Shown: positions 8,136 to 16,328, counted from the first letter of the stretch. The stretch is DNA of 51,896 nucleotides from JBCCQH01 sp039024435 (GCA_039024435.1 JBCCQH010000050.1:1-51896); one strand, 5' to 3'. A program made the numbers and translations. Notes: generated by a model from the sequence alone, not told the origin.

Positions 8136-9449
8136 TCATTTGCCCGGATCGCCATTCGCCGGTTCTCCTTGGCTGGCTGTGTACGTACCCGGGATCGGGA
8201 GGGCATCCAATCGCGCGACCACCTCGTCGCGGTGGGCCGCGTAGGCTTCCTGGTGCTCAGGGGCAATCGGATCTCCCGGCGGAATGTCAATGCTCTGCGC
8301 GTCTACGTGCTTGCCATTTTGGATCATCTCGTAGTGCAGGTGGGGACCCGTCGCCAATCCGGTAGAACCAACGTAGCCGATGACTTGGCCTTGGGTGACC
8401 CGTACGCCCTTCCGGATGCCGGGACCAAATTTGCTCATGTGCAGGTAGCGGGTCGTGTAGGTGCCGTTGTGGCGAATGGCCACGTAATTTCCGCCGCCCC
8501 GGCTGTAGCGCGCTTCGGTCACGACTCCGTCCCCGATGCTCCAGATCGGCGTGCCGGGTGCGGCAGCGTAATCGGTCCCCAGGTGCGGACGGCGGCGCTT
8601 CAGGACGGGATGGAAGCGGCGGCGATTGAACCGGCTGCTGATCCGCCGAAACTGCAAGGGTGCGCGGAGAAAAGCTTTGCGGAGGCTGTTGGCCGATTTA
8701 TCAAAAAAATCCACTTCGCCGTTTTGCGCGTAGCGAATGGCGTAAAAGTCCTTGCCCGCATGGTGGAACAGCGCCGCCTGGATGTCCCCCGCCCCAATCG
8801 AGCGGCCTTCAACGTACTTCTCCTCGAAAAGCAACTTGAAGTAATCGCCCTTGTGCAGGCGGAAAAAGTCGATGGACCAAGCGTAAATCTCCGACATCCG
8901 AATCGCCAATTCAGGGTCGAGTTGATTCTCGGTGAGGGTATTCCAAAGGCTCGACGAAATGTGGCCGACTCCCGAACGGGGCACGCGGGTCACTTCTTTG
9001 CGGCCCTTCGTCACCCGCACGGTATCCTTGAGGTCATACACGACATAATTGACCGGATCTTGTTCGTAGATGAAATATTCGACTTGAGCCAGGGAGTCTT
9101 GGCTGCGCATAATGCAGTAGCTTTTGCCCGCTTTCAGTTTGCGCAGATCAAAAACCGCGGAAGATTTCTGGGACAGTTCGTGGATGATTTGGTAGGGGAT
9201 TCCATTTCGGCTGAGGATTTCGGACAGATTTTCATTCGGGCGAATGACATCGGTGCAGAGGTACATATCCCCGACTTCGATGCCGTACTCTTCCCGAGGC
9301 GCCTCGGGTTCCAAGGAATGGACGAGGCTGTTCCACAGTCCCCGGGATTCCTGGATCAGTTTTTCCGGGACTTCGCGCTCAGAAAACATCAAAATACCAA
9401 GCAAAACCGCAAGAATGACGCCCGCGCCGACCCAAGAATATCTTTTCAT
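8136..9449 (-). CDS. M23-family metallopeptidase, membrane-anchored
   Basis: 437 residues. A single N-terminal hydrophobic segment (WVGAGVILAVLLGILMF) works as membrane anchor or uncleaved signal. The middle (about 60-280) resembles the OapA/LysM-like region of MepM-type proteins (LSEILSRNGIPYQIIHEL). The peptidase domain (about 285-395) has the zinc motifs HLGTD, YLHMSKFGPGI and GPHLHYEM. Such enzymes cut peptidoglycan cross-bridges in the periplasm and are needed for wall growth or cell separation. The closest general type is the 'peptidoglycan DD-metalloendopeptidase' group. A 12-bp palindrome TAATTCGAATTA lies just upstream (9457-9468). No paired LytM regulator is adjacent. Confidence 0.9.
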   Translation of the reverse strand: MKRYSWVGAGVILAVLLGILMFSEREVPEKLIQESRGLWNSLVHSLEPEAPREEYGIEVGDMYLCTDVIRPNENLSEILSRNGIPYQIIHELSQKSSAVFDLRKLKAGKSYCIMRSQDSLAQVEYFIYEQDPVNYVVYDLKDTVRVTKGRKEVTRVPRSGVGHISSSLWNTLTENQLDPELAIRMSEIYAWSIDFFRLHKGDYFKLLFEEKYVEGRSIGAGDIQAALFHHAGKDFYAIRYAQNGEVDFFDKSANSLRKAFLRAPLQFRRISSRFNRRRFHPVLKRRRPHLGTDYAAAPGTPIWSIGDGVVTEARYSRGGGNYVAIRHNGTYTTRYLHMSKFGPGIRKGVRVTQGQVIGYVGSTGLATGPHLHYEMIQNGKHVDAQSIDIPPGDPIAPEHQEAYAAHRDEVVARLDALPIPGTYTASQGEPANGDPGK

Positions 9450-9539
9450 GTCCTAGTAATTCGAATTAGGTGTTGGTCACAAACAAGGTTACCAAAAAGG
9501 AACACCACTAACAAGCAAAAATCGCACCAAAAATTACGG

Positions 9540-9606
9540 AGAGAGAATTTTCAATTGATCGATTGCCAATTTCCAATTCGCGCGTGCCGGATGCGCAAAC
9601 AGCGAT
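9540..9606 (-). repeat. Hairpin repeat R1, copy 1
   Basis: Read on the minus strand it has the R1 core: ATCGCTG, then TGCGCATCC and CACGCGCGAATTGGAAAT, where the GCGC tracts pair as a short hairpin. It is one of five copies in the window (9540-9606, 9690-9751, 10991-11035, 30684-30749, 30750-30816). Confidence 0.7.
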
Positions 9607-9689
9607 AAACAAGTCACCCACAGCGTCACTACAACCCGGGGATCGTAGCCGCACGGCACGCCGTGTGGCCCGCGAGGATTTTCCCGCAA

Positions 9690-9751
9690 AGAATTTCCAA
9701 TGATCGATTGCCAATTGCCAATTCGCGCGTGCCGGATGCGCAAACAGCGAT
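9690..9751 (-). repeat. Hairpin repeat R1, copy 2
   Basis: Near-identical to copy 1, about 150 bp away in the same orientation. The flanking DNA is also partly duplicated (AGGATTTTCCC after each copy), so a unit of about 150 bp seems to be tandemly repeated here. Confidence 0.7.
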
Positions 9752-9828
9752 GAGCAAGTGAGCCAAAAAGTCCCGATGGCACGCCCTGCGGCCGTCAAGG
9801 ATTTTCCCTTGAGAATTGGTTCTTTTTT

Positions 9829-9937
9829 GCGGCAAGGATGGGAGGGACATTGGTCCCGCCGGTCCGGCGGGACGGAGCTCCGCGAACTCCCGGAACAGCC
9901 TGGTACGGACGGGTCAGTGACCCGTCGGTAGCTGCCC
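9829..9937 (+). repeat. Hairpin repeat R2, copy A
   Basis: Begins GCGGCAAGGATGGGAGGGAC and contains two perfect hairpins: GTCCCGCCGG / CCGGCGGGAC (9853-9873) and GACGGGTCA / TGACCCGTC (9908-9926). A copy of roughly 88% identity by eye lies inverted at 30475-30583. Frames read through it but have no start or composition suggesting a gene. With the two R1 copies it fills most of the 628 bp gene-free stretch 9450-10077. Confidence 0.7.
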
Positions 9938-10077
9938 ACAGTCAAAAATCTGCTTCTTCAAAACGTAGCTTCTATACCGCGATCATCGCCCCACGAACCG
10001 CCGGGCGCACCGGAAAGTCTTGCGGTAAACCAGAGAATTTCCCGTTGAAAACTGCGCTGGGAAAAATTGAAAATTCT

Positions 10078-10731
10078 TCAAGGCGCCAACCTTTCCGTCG
10101 TCCAGCCATCAGAGGTGCGGCGGTAGCGGATGCGGTCGTGCAGGCGGCTGGAACGGCCCTGCCAGAACTCGATGGCGGCGTGGCGCATCCGGTAGCCTCC
10201 CCAATTTTCCGGGCGGGGGATCTCAGCGTCCGCACCAAAATGGGCCATTCTTTCGGCGACATTGGTGTTGAGGATTTCGCGGTCGGCGATGACTTGACTT
10301 TGGGGCGAGGCCCAAGCCCCGATCCGACTGCCCCGCGGCCGACTGCGGTAATAGTTGTCCGATTCTTCCTTGGTGGCCCGCTCTACGGTCCCGGTGATCC
10401 GGACTTGTCGCTCGAGTTCCGGCCAAAAGAAGGTGAGCGCCGCTTTGGGATTTTCCGCCAAGGCCTGGCCTTTGTCGCTGTCGTAATTCGTAAAAAACAG
10501 GAATCCAGTTTCATCCAGGCCACGCAACAGTACAATCCGTACTGCCGGCTGGCCATCCGCACCGCACGTGCCCAAAGCCATGGCATTCGCCTCGTGGACA
10601 TCAGCTTCGAGGGCTTCGTTCATCCACTTCTGAAACTGGGCGACAGGATCGGGCAGGACATTGTTTTCGTCGAGTTCACCCTTTTGATAATCAATGCGGA
10701 GCTGCTGGACTTTTTCGGAGATTTCGGACAT
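10078..10731 (-). CDS. pdxH: Pyridoxamine 5'-phosphate oxidase
   Basis: 217 residues from the ATG at 10731 (MSEISEKVQQLRIDYQKG), the usual length and N-terminus for PdxH. The frame extends 33 codons further up but without family sequence. It oxidises pyridoxine or pyridoxamine 5'-phosphate to pyridoxal 5'-phosphate with FMN and oxygen in the cytoplasm. Diagnostic stretches are VRIVLLRGLDETGFLFFTNY and DSDKGQALAENPKAALTFFW (FMN and phosphate contacts), QVRITGTVE, SRPRGSRIGAWASPQSQ and the C-terminal DRIRYRR...WTTERLAP. It is flanked on both sides by repeat DNA and appears monocistronic. No convincing -7 element was found upstream. Confidence 0.96.
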   Translation of the reverse strand: MSEISEKVQQLRIDYQKGELDENNVLPDPVAQFQKWMNEALEADVHEANAMALGTCGADGQPAVRIVLLRGLDETGFLFFTNYDSDKGQALAENPKAALTFFWPELERQVRITGTVERATKEESDNYYRSRPRGSRIGAWASPQSQVIADREILNTNVAERMAHFGADAEIPRPENWGGYRMRHAAIEFWQGRSSRLHDRIRYRRTSDGWTTERLAP

Positions 10732-10764
10732 GCTACGATATATTTTGCCGTGAGGCGCCGTGCT

Positions 10765-10801
10765 AAAAACCGGACGCACAAGAAAGCAACGGCCGGTTTT
10801 T
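10765..10801. terminator. Terminator-like hairpin upstream of pdxH
   Basis: Stem AAAAACCGG (10765-10773) / CCGGTTTTT (10793-10801) with a 19-nt loop. It can act in either direction, but no gene ends here: pdxH starts at 10731 pointing away and cutA starts at 11083. It may be a remnant or insulate pdxH. Nothing else but a solo R1 repeat was seen in 10732-11082. Confidence 0.45.
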
Positions 10802-10990
10802 GATTTTGTTCTTGACCAAGGCCGATTCATTGCCGGGATCAGTCCCGCCCTTGCGCATTGCCGGTGGCCAAGGTGTCCATAGAACCGGTTAGCTTCCAGG
10901 AACGGTTCGCCGCCGCGCAGGGTTCAAATTGATACATTTGAATGCGGCTACGGGCAGAGAGCGATTTTGAGGGCTTGCATTTTTTGTAGG

Positions 10991-11035
10991 TTGCGCGTCC
11001 GGCACGCGCCAATTGGAAATTGAGGAATTGAAAAT
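10991..11035 (+). repeat. Hairpin repeat R1, solo copy 3
   Basis: TTGCGCGTCC then GGCACGCGCCAATTGGAAAT and GAGGAATTGAAAATT. It matches the other R1 copies but has no R2 partner beside it. It lies 48 bp upstream of cutA. Confidence 0.65.
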
Positions 11036-11082
11036 TTTTCAATGGCAATCTGAAATTCTCCCGCCCGGTGTAAATTGCTGAA

Positions 11083-11412
11083 ATGGAACCCCGATTCATT
11101 TACATCACTTGCCCAGATCGCGACGAAGCGTTCCGCGTCGGTCGAGCCCTCGTCGAAGCCCGCCTGGCCGCCTGCGCCAATGTCCTCGACGGCATGGCCT
11201 CCATTTATTGGTGGCAAGGCAAACTCATCACCGATACCGAGACCGTCCTGGTGCTCAAGTCCCGCGCGGAATTGGTCCCCGCGCTCACCGCCAAGGTCCA
11301 GGAAATCCACCGCTACGAGGTGCCCTGCGTGGTCGCCCTGCCCATCCTCGACGGAAATCCCGCCTATCTGGAATGGATCGCCGCCGAAACCCAAGCGCAA
11401 AAAGGCGCCTAA
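11083..11412 (+). CDS. cutA: CutA1-family divalent-cation tolerance protein
   Basis: 109 residues, normal CutA1 length. It has the family stretches FIYITCPDRDEAFRVGRALVE, LAACANVLDGMASIYWWQGK and TETVLVLKSRAELVPAL, then a proline-containing PCVVALPILDGNPAYLEWI. CutA1 proteins are very stable cytoplasmic trimers linked to tolerance of copper and other divalent metals, though their molecular role is not settled. The ATG at 11083 starts the conserved region directly. The next gene (MATE exporter) begins 89 bp later behind a palindromic site, so co-transcription is uncertain. Confidence 0.93.
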   Translation: MEPRFIYITCPDRDEAFRVGRALVEARLAACANVLDGMASIYWWQGKLITDTETVLVLKSRAELVPALTAKVQEIHRYEVPCVVALPILDGNPAYLEWIAAETQAQKGA

Positions 11413-11448
11413 AAGCCGTTTGAACGCATTTTGATCTCCAAGGCAAAA

Positions 11449-11468
11449 TTCGATGTACCTACATCGAA
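11449..11468. promoter_or_regulatory. Perfect dyad before the MATE gene, candidate operator
   Basis: TTCGATGTA-CC-TACATCGAA: 9-bp perfect arms with a 2-bp centre, 33 bp before the MATE start codon. A second small palindrome, GGTTGCAACC, lies at 11486-11495. The spacing and symmetry fit a dimeric repressor site near a promoter; no regulator gene is adjacent. Confidence 0.5.
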
Positions 11469-11501
11469 CCTTTTGTGTAAATTCGGGTTGCAACCTAGAA
11501 C

Positions 11502-12941
11502 ATGGCCCAGACCAAATCCACCCACAAATCCACTGAGCTCGGCACCAAGCCGATTGGCAAGTTATTGGCCTCGCAAGCCATTCCGGCGGCCATCGGCATT
11601 CTGATCGTTTCGCTGTACATGATCGTGGACACGATCTTTGTGGGGCGCTTCGTAGATCCCTTGGGCATCGGGGCACTGACCGTAGTCATGCCGATTACCT
11701 TTTTAATCGCTTCGGTGGGCATGGCCATCGGGGTGGGAAGTGCTTCGATCATCTCCCGGGCTCTGGGGGCCAATGATCCCCAACACGCCCGGCACACGTT
11801 TGCCAATGCGACGGGCATGACCCTGACCCTGGCCTTCGGCATTGTGATTGCCGGCTCATTTTTCGAAGAAGAAATTCTGATGCTGTTCGGTGGAAAAGCG
11901 GACATCTTGCCCTTTGCCAAAGAATACTTCCGCGTCGTGCTCTGGGGCGTCCCTTTCCTCGCCTGGGCCATGATGTCCAATAACCTCCTGCGCTCGGTGG
12001 GCCTGCCCAAGGTCGCCATGATGATTATGATCATCCCGGCCATCGCCAACGTGATTTTCGACCCGATCTTCATTTTGGTGCTGGACATGGGCATGGCGGG
12101 CGCGGCCCTCGCGACCGTGATTGCCTACGTGGCGAGTGCTACCTTTGGCGGGTGGTACCTGCTCTCCGGACGCACCGAGCTTACCCTGGACCGCAAACTT
12201 CTGCGGCCAAATGGCAAAATTCTGAAAGAAATTTTCGCCATCGGCGGCGTGACCCTGGCCCGCCAGGGAACGGTGAGCCTGCTCTATTTGGTGCTCAACA
12301 ATGTCCTGTTCAGCTACGGCGGTCCGCTCGGCGTGTCGGTTTACGGCATCGTGAGCCGGGTGATGATGTTTGCCAATTTCCCCGTCTTGGGAGTCACCCA
12401 GGGCTTTTTACCCATCGCGGGGTACAATCACGGAGCCGAGCAGTGGAGCCGCGTCAAGAAGACGATCATCCTGGCCATCGGGGCGGGAACGGCGATTTCA
12501 ACGGTGATCTTCATCGGGATTTTGCTGTTTCCCGGAGCGATCACGCGGCTATTTTCCACCGACGCCGGCCTGGTCGCACAAACCATTCCCGCGATGACGA
12601 TTGCCTTCCTGGCGATGCCGCTCATCACCATCCAGCTTGTCGGTTCAGCCTACTACCAAGCCATCGGCAAGGCGCTGCCCGCCTTGCTGCTGACCTTGAC
12701 CAAACAGGGCTTTTTTCTGATCCCCCTCGTGCTCCTCCTGCCCGGAATTTACGGGCTGAACGGGGTGTGGTACGCATTTCCGGTCGCCGATGTATTGTCT
12801 ACCGTGGTGACCTTTGCCTTTCTGGCCCGCTCGTACCGCAAGATCAATGTTCAGATCCAAGAGGACGAAATGCGGCGTGCATCGGAGGCCGACCCCGAAA
12901 CTCCGGCGGTCGAGATGCGTCCGGAGAACTTAGTCGGGTGA
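11502..12941 (+). CDS. MATE-family efflux transporter
   Basis: 479 residues with twelve hydrophobic segments in two homologous halves, the MATE layout. Typical stretches are PIGKLLASQAIPAAIGILIVSLY near the start, DTIFVGRFVDPLGIGALTV, ASIISRALGA and, in the second half, LGVTQGFLPIAGYNHGAEQW. It most resembles the MepA-like (DinF/MepA) subgroup. These inner-membrane antiporters export cationic drugs or metabolites using a sodium or proton gradient; the substrate cannot be told from sequence. A soluble acidic tail of about 35 residues follows the last helix. A perfect dyad lies just upstream, hinting at repressor control. Confidence 0.93.
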   Translation: MAQTKSTHKSTELGTKPIGKLLASQAIPAAIGILIVSLYMIVDTIFVGRFVDPLGIGALTVVMPITFLIASVGMAIGVGSASIISRALGANDPQHARHTFANATGMTLTLAFGIVIAGSFFEEEILMLFGGKADILPFAKEYFRVVLWGVPFLAWAMMSNNLLRSVGLPKVAMMIMIIPAIANVIFDPIFILVLDMGMAGAALATVIAYVASATFGGWYLLSGRTELTLDRKLLRPNGKILKEIFAIGGVTLARQGTVSLLYLVLNNVLFSYGGPLGVSVYGIVSRVMMFANFPVLGVTQGFLPIAGYNHGAEQWSRVKKTIILAIGAGTAISTVIFIGILLFPGAITRLFSTDAGLVAQTIPAMTIAFLAMPLITIQLVGSAYYQAIGKALPALLLTLTKQGFFLIPLVLLLPGIYGLNGVWYAFPVADVLSTVVTFAFLARSYRKINVQIQEDEMRRASEADPETPAVEMRPENLVG

Positions 12942-13002
12942 CCGGCCCAAGCTTCCTTTCCTCCTTCACATTCGGCGTCGGGATCTCGCTCCCCCAAAAG
13001 TA

Positions 13003-13049
13003 GCGGCGGCGCTCAAATCCGCCATTTCTGACCGAATTTGCGCCGCCGC
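13003..13049. terminator. Hairpin between convergent MATE and lectin genes
   Basis: Stem GCGGCGGCGC (13003-13012) / GCGCCGCCGC (13040-13049) with a 27-nt loop. It lies between the MATE stop (12941) and the lectin stop (13076). There is no T-run, so it is only a candidate bidirectional terminator. Confidence 0.4.
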
Positions 13050-13075
13050 GGCTAAATTATCGTCTACCGCCCAAA

Positions 13076-13483
13076 TCAAACGGCCGTGAAGCCTTCAGAA
13101 TACCAACTCCATACGGGACGGTTATTGGAATCATTCAGCACCAAGTTGCCATCGTCCTGCATCACGCAGGAAATGGCATTGATGGCATTGCAGGAGATGT
13201 AGATCGGCTGTTCCTTGCCCTTCACATTCCCGTACACCACGAGGCGCCGATTGGGTTCAAACCAGACCCGGGTGACGATGCGCGCAATCCCCGAAAGTCG
13301 GACTGGCTCCCATTTGGTTTTCCCTTCTTCGGTCCTCGTCCGCTCCTGAATCAAGAGATGATTGTCCGATTGGAGGCGCACCCGGTACCTTCCGCTTGCG
13401 GAGGTAATGCTATCTCCCGGCAGCAGCGTAGCATTCTGACTGAAAAAACGGATGTGGTTGGTTCCTTTTACAACGGTTTCCAT
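13076..13483 (-). CDS. Bulb-type (mannose-binding-like) lectin domain protein
   Basis: 135 residues, a single B-lectin domain with no signal peptide. The fold signature is visible: LLPGDSITSASGRYRVRLQSDNHLLI for the first strand set and VMQDDGNLVLNDSNNRPVWSW for the last. Mannose-binding sites in this family read QxDxNxVxY. Here Q109-D111-N113-V115 are kept but the tyrosine is N117, and the first copy (Q38, D40, then H42 and L44) is degenerate. So at most one near-complete sugar site is present. The known family binds mannose or acts as a bacteriocin or adhesin. Without a signal peptide, a cytoplasmic or non-classically released protein is possible. A TAACTTTG element lies 118 bp upstream. 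Confidence 0.75.
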   Translation of the reverse strand: METVVKGTNHIRFFSQNATLLPGDSITSASGRYRVRLQSDNHLLIQERTRTEEGKTKWEPVRLSGIARIVTRVWFEPNRRLVVYGNVKGKEQPIYISCNAINAISCVMQDDGNLVLNDSNNRPVWSWYSEGFTAV

Positions 13484-13600
13484 AATCTTTAAATTTTTTG
13501 TAGTGCCTACTTGAGCAAAGGCGTCGGCTTTCCTTGGATTCGAATCGTATGCCGATCAAGGTATCCCGATCCCACTCCAGATTTAGGCACATTTTCCGGA

Positions 13601-13608
13601 CAAAGTTA
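13601..13608 (-). promoter_or_regulatory. Bacteroidota -7 promoter element
   Basis: TAACTTTG on the minus strand, a perfect TAnnTTTG, giving the lectin gene a leader of about 110 nt. It is the only feature recognised between 13484 and 13950. Confidence 0.45.
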
Positions 13609-13953
13609 ACTGCACTTTTTTTCACCCTTCCCGTTAGACATCGACCGCAATCCCAAGGCGCCGCTTACAATTGCGACGTAAGCAATTGCTGGCAATTGCC
13701 CGGCAAAAGCTTCTCTGAACGACATCCCATTGGGATTTGCACGCGGTTTCAGCCTGGCGCTTCGGCTAAGAATTTATCGAGAATTTGCCGTTTCCAAACG
13801 CCCGCTCGGGTAAGTGCGTGCTGCAATTCAGACTAACCTCTCCCAAGGGAAAAGCGTAACTTAAATCATGATCAAAGCAACAACCGCCAATTGTTAATTG
13901 TACTGCTCGCCGCTTGTTAACTCCATTTTTTCACCCCTCAAAAATGCACCGTT

Positions 13954-14055
13954 ATGGAAGCTGCCTCTTTGATTGAAACCACCCTCGGGTCCGTCGCCTT
14001 GCTGAGTATTCTTGCCTTCGGTATGCTGCGCGTGTACTGGCAAAACAAGCGCTAG
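13954..14055 (+). CDS. Candidate 33-residue membrane microprotein
   Basis: ATG at 13954 to TAG at 14053-14055 encodes MEAASLIETTLG, one hydrophobic helix (SVALLSILAFGMLRVYW) and the basic tail QNKR. The pattern of acidic start, one membrane span and positive end is what small inner-membrane proteins look like (N-out, C-in). No family is recognised and no promoter is obvious. It sits in a 678-bp stretch otherwise without genes. It could be chance, and conservation in related genomes would decide. Confidence 0.35.
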   Translation: MEAASLIETTLGSVALLSILAFGMLRVYWQNKR

Positions 14056-14133
14056 CGCGCGCCCCGATCTGCATTTCGTCCCGCAAGATTGACCGTTCGG
14101 GACTTCGAAGTGGGTTTGCGCCCTCCCGGCACC

Positions 14134-14141
14134 TAGTTTTG
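14134..14141 (+). promoter_or_regulatory. Bacteroidota -7 promoter element
   Basis: TAGTTTTG, a perfect TAnnTTTG, 20 bp before the phosphoesterase start. TTTG at 14115-14118 may be the -33 element, though the 15-bp spacing is shorter than usual. Confidence 0.55.
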
Positions 14142-14161
14142 CGGAAAACAAACCTAGCCCC

Positions 14162-14989
14162 ATGAAGATCACGCACTTCGATGACCTACCGGTTGCAACC
14201 GCATCTTACCTCAACGCCAAACCCGCGAGTCAGTCCACCGTCGCCGGATTGCGGGGTGTAGAGCGTACTTTTCTGCCGATTACCCTAGGACGGGTCACCG
14301 GCCTGCCCGCAACACTGCAAGGTTTGGTCGTGGCTTCCGACTTGCAAGGCAAGGTCAAAAACCCCCGGAGCCGGCAATTTGCTCTGCTCGGGGAGGTGCT
14401 GCCGGAAATCCTGCGCCGGGTGATCGAGGTAGAACTGGGGGGCAATCCGCTCAAATTTGGGGTCTTGCTGGCGGGGGATCTTTTCGCCCTGCTGGAGAAG
14501 CGCGGGGGCCTCGGCGATGTGATCCCGGTCTGGGAGGCGTTCCGAGGGGAGTTTCGCTGGGTTGCGGGCGTCGCCGGCAACCACGATCAATTCGGGCATT
14601 CACCGGAGGAAAATCGGCAATTTCGGCAGCGTTCCCAGTGCCACTTGCTGGAAGGGACCTCCGTCACCGTCGATGAATTGCGGATCGGGGGCGTCTCGGG
14701 GATCATTGGTCGAAAGGGCAAACCCAATCGGCTGCCGGTGGATACCTACCTGCAACAACTGACCAACGTCTTGGATGAAAAACCGGACATTTGCCTGCTG
14801 CACGAATCTCCGGCAGTTCCCGAACAGCGCGCCCCAGGCAAGGAAGAAATCCGCGAATTTTTGGAAATGGGGCCGCCTACCCTGGCCGTATGCGGGCACG
14901 TACCCTGGAAAACGCCCCTGCTCGAACTGCCGAATGGGACGCAGGTCCTCAACAGCGACGCGCGGGCGTTCATTCTCCTGCCGGAGTAA
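14162..14989 (+). CDS. Calcineurin-like metallophosphoesterase
   Basis: 275 residues, no signal peptide. The order of metal motifs is that of the calcineurin-like phosphoesterase fold: VVASDLQGK (D60), VLLAGDLFA (D106), VAGNHDQFG (N140, H141), CLLHESP (about 213) and CGHVPW (about 246). The first motif is normally DxH; here the histidine is replaced by Q62, which would weaken one metal site. Family members cleave phosphomonoesters, phosphodiesters or nucleotides; the substrate here is unknown. It has its own promoter element at 14134 and a 200-bp gap to the next gene. Confidence 0.85.
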   Translation: MKITHFDDLPVATASYLNAKPASQSTVAGLRGVERTFLPITLGRVTGLPATLQGLVVASDLQGKVKNPRSRQFALLGEVLPEILRRVIEVELGGNPLKFGVLLAGDLFALLEKRGGLGDVIPVWEAFRGEFRWVAGVAGNHDQFGHSPEENRQFRQRSQCHLLEGTSVTVDELRIGGVSGIIGRKGKPNRLPVDTYLQQLTNVLDEKPDICLLHESPAVPEQRAPGKEEIREFLEMGPPTLAVCGHVPWKTPLLELPNGTQVLNSDARAFILLPE

Positions 14990-15189
14990 AAAAGCTCCCC
15001 GTTGGGTGAACGACAAAATGGTCAAGGCTTCGAAAATCCTCACGTGCGCACGCGATGCGCTTTTGGGGGGCAAATTCTTGGGGCTCGCCGCGCTCTTGCC
15101 CCGGCACGCCCTGGGGATTTTCCCGCCCGCGGTCCCGAAACCGAATTCCCCTCCGGTCACCGCCCCGGAAATAATCTGTATATTGCTGT

Positions 15190-16314
15190 ATGCAGCGATT
15201 CTTACTCTTTTTTCTTTGTCTGTTGGGTACGGTCAGTTTGTCCGCCCAGTCATTCGTCAAAACGATCAGCCACGGCGGTCTGAGCCGTACCGCGCGCATT
15301 TACGTCCCGGCTACGTATGCGCCCGGCACCCCGGCCCCGCTGGTCTTCAACCTCCACGGATTTACCTCCAGTGCCAGCCAGCAAGAGCTGTACGCCCAAA
15401 TGAATGCGGTGGCCGACACTGCAGGATTCATCGTCGCCTACGGAGAAGGGGTCAATGCCACCTGGAACGCCGGCCTGCTGCCGAACAGCGTCGACGATGT
15501 GGGCTTCATCTCCGCGATGATCGATAGCCTGCAAGTCGACTACACGATCGATCCGGCGCGGATCTACAGCTGTGGCATGAGCATGGGCGGCTTCATGAGC
15601 TACCGTCTCGCCTGCGAACTGGAAGGGCGGATCGCGGCCATCGCCTCGGTCACCGGACTCATGGCCGAAGACCTCGCTGCGACTTGCAATCCCACCCGCC
15701 CGGTCCCGGTCTTGCAGATGCACGGCACCCTGGACGGCGTCGTCCCCTACAATGGTTCGGCCGGCTTCCACCTCTCGGTCGACAGCACGGTCAACTTCTG
15801 GCGCAATTTCAATGCTTGCCAGGATCCGGTCGTGGTGACCAATCTGCCTGACCTGGTGTTTGAAGGATCGACCGGGGAGACCTATTTCTACGGCGGTTGC
15901 CAAGCAAATACGGAGGTGCTTCTCTACCGCTTCGAAAACCACGCCCACGCCTGGCCCGGCGCGCTCCCCCTCGTGCCCGGCATCACGAACCAGGACGTCG
16001 AAGGCTCGGTGGAAATCTGGAACTTTTTCCGGCGCCATCCCCATCCCAATCCGGTCCTGACCAGCACGCGCCCGTCAGTCCTTCCCCAAGTGGAGTTTTA
16101 TCCGCAACCGGCCTCCCACCAGTTGCAACTCCGGGGCATCGGGGAAGCCGTCCAAATCGAGATTTCTGATGTCCGGGGCCAATTCATGGGCCACTGGTCG
16201 CTCGCGGCAAATGCCACCCAGACCGTCGACGTCAGCACGTGGGCACCCGGTATTTACCTTGCCCAAATCCGGGGGGCCTCCGCCCAAACCCACCGCAAAT
16301 TTGTCGTTCAGTAG
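15190..16314 (+). CDS. Secreted PHB-depolymerase/feruloyl-esterase-like hydrolase (LpqC type)
   Basis: 374 residues. Signal peptide 1-19 (cleaved before QSF). The alpha/beta-hydrolase domain has NLHGFTS (oxyanion loop), nucleophile S131 in GMSMGG, aspartate D182 in HGTLDGVVPY and the histidine in ENHAHAWPG (251-253). This is the family annotated as poly(3-hydroxybutyrate) depolymerase or esterase LpqC, related to CE1 esterases; the natural substrate may be a polyester or an ester on plant polysaccharide. Residues about 300-374 form a T9SS type A sorting domain (VEFYPQPASHQLQL, PGIYLAQI), so it is exported across the outer membrane. It ends 15 bp from the convergent gene. Confidence 0.9.
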   Translation: MQRFLLFFLCLLGTVSLSAQSFVKTISHGGLSRTARIYVPATYAPGTPAPLVFNLHGFTSSASQQELYAQMNAVADTAGFIVAYGEGVNATWNAGLLPNSVDDVGFISAMIDSLQVDYTIDPARIYSCGMSMGGFMSYRLACELEGRIAAIASVTGLMAEDLAATCNPTRPVPVLQMHGTLDGVVPYNGSAGFHLSVDSTVNFWRNFNACQDPVVVTNLPDLVFEGSTGETYFYGGCQANTEVLLYRFENHAHAWPGALPLVPGITNQDVEGSVEIWNFFRRHPHPNPVLTSTRPSVLPQVEFYPQPASHQLQLRGIGEAVQIEISDVRGQFMGHWSLAANATQTVDVSTWAPGIYLAQIRGASAQTHRKFVVQ

Positions 16315-16328
16315 TCCCGGCGGGTAAC

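Noticed and set aside
8100..9608. 502-codon plus-strand frame antisense to the M23 peptidase gene
   Set aside because: The minus strand encodes a peptidase with all zinc motifs; the plus frame shows no family features.
9838..10803. 321-codon plus-strand frame running through R2 and antisense to pdxH
   Set aside because: It joins repeat DNA to the complement of pdxH and has no coherent protein signature.
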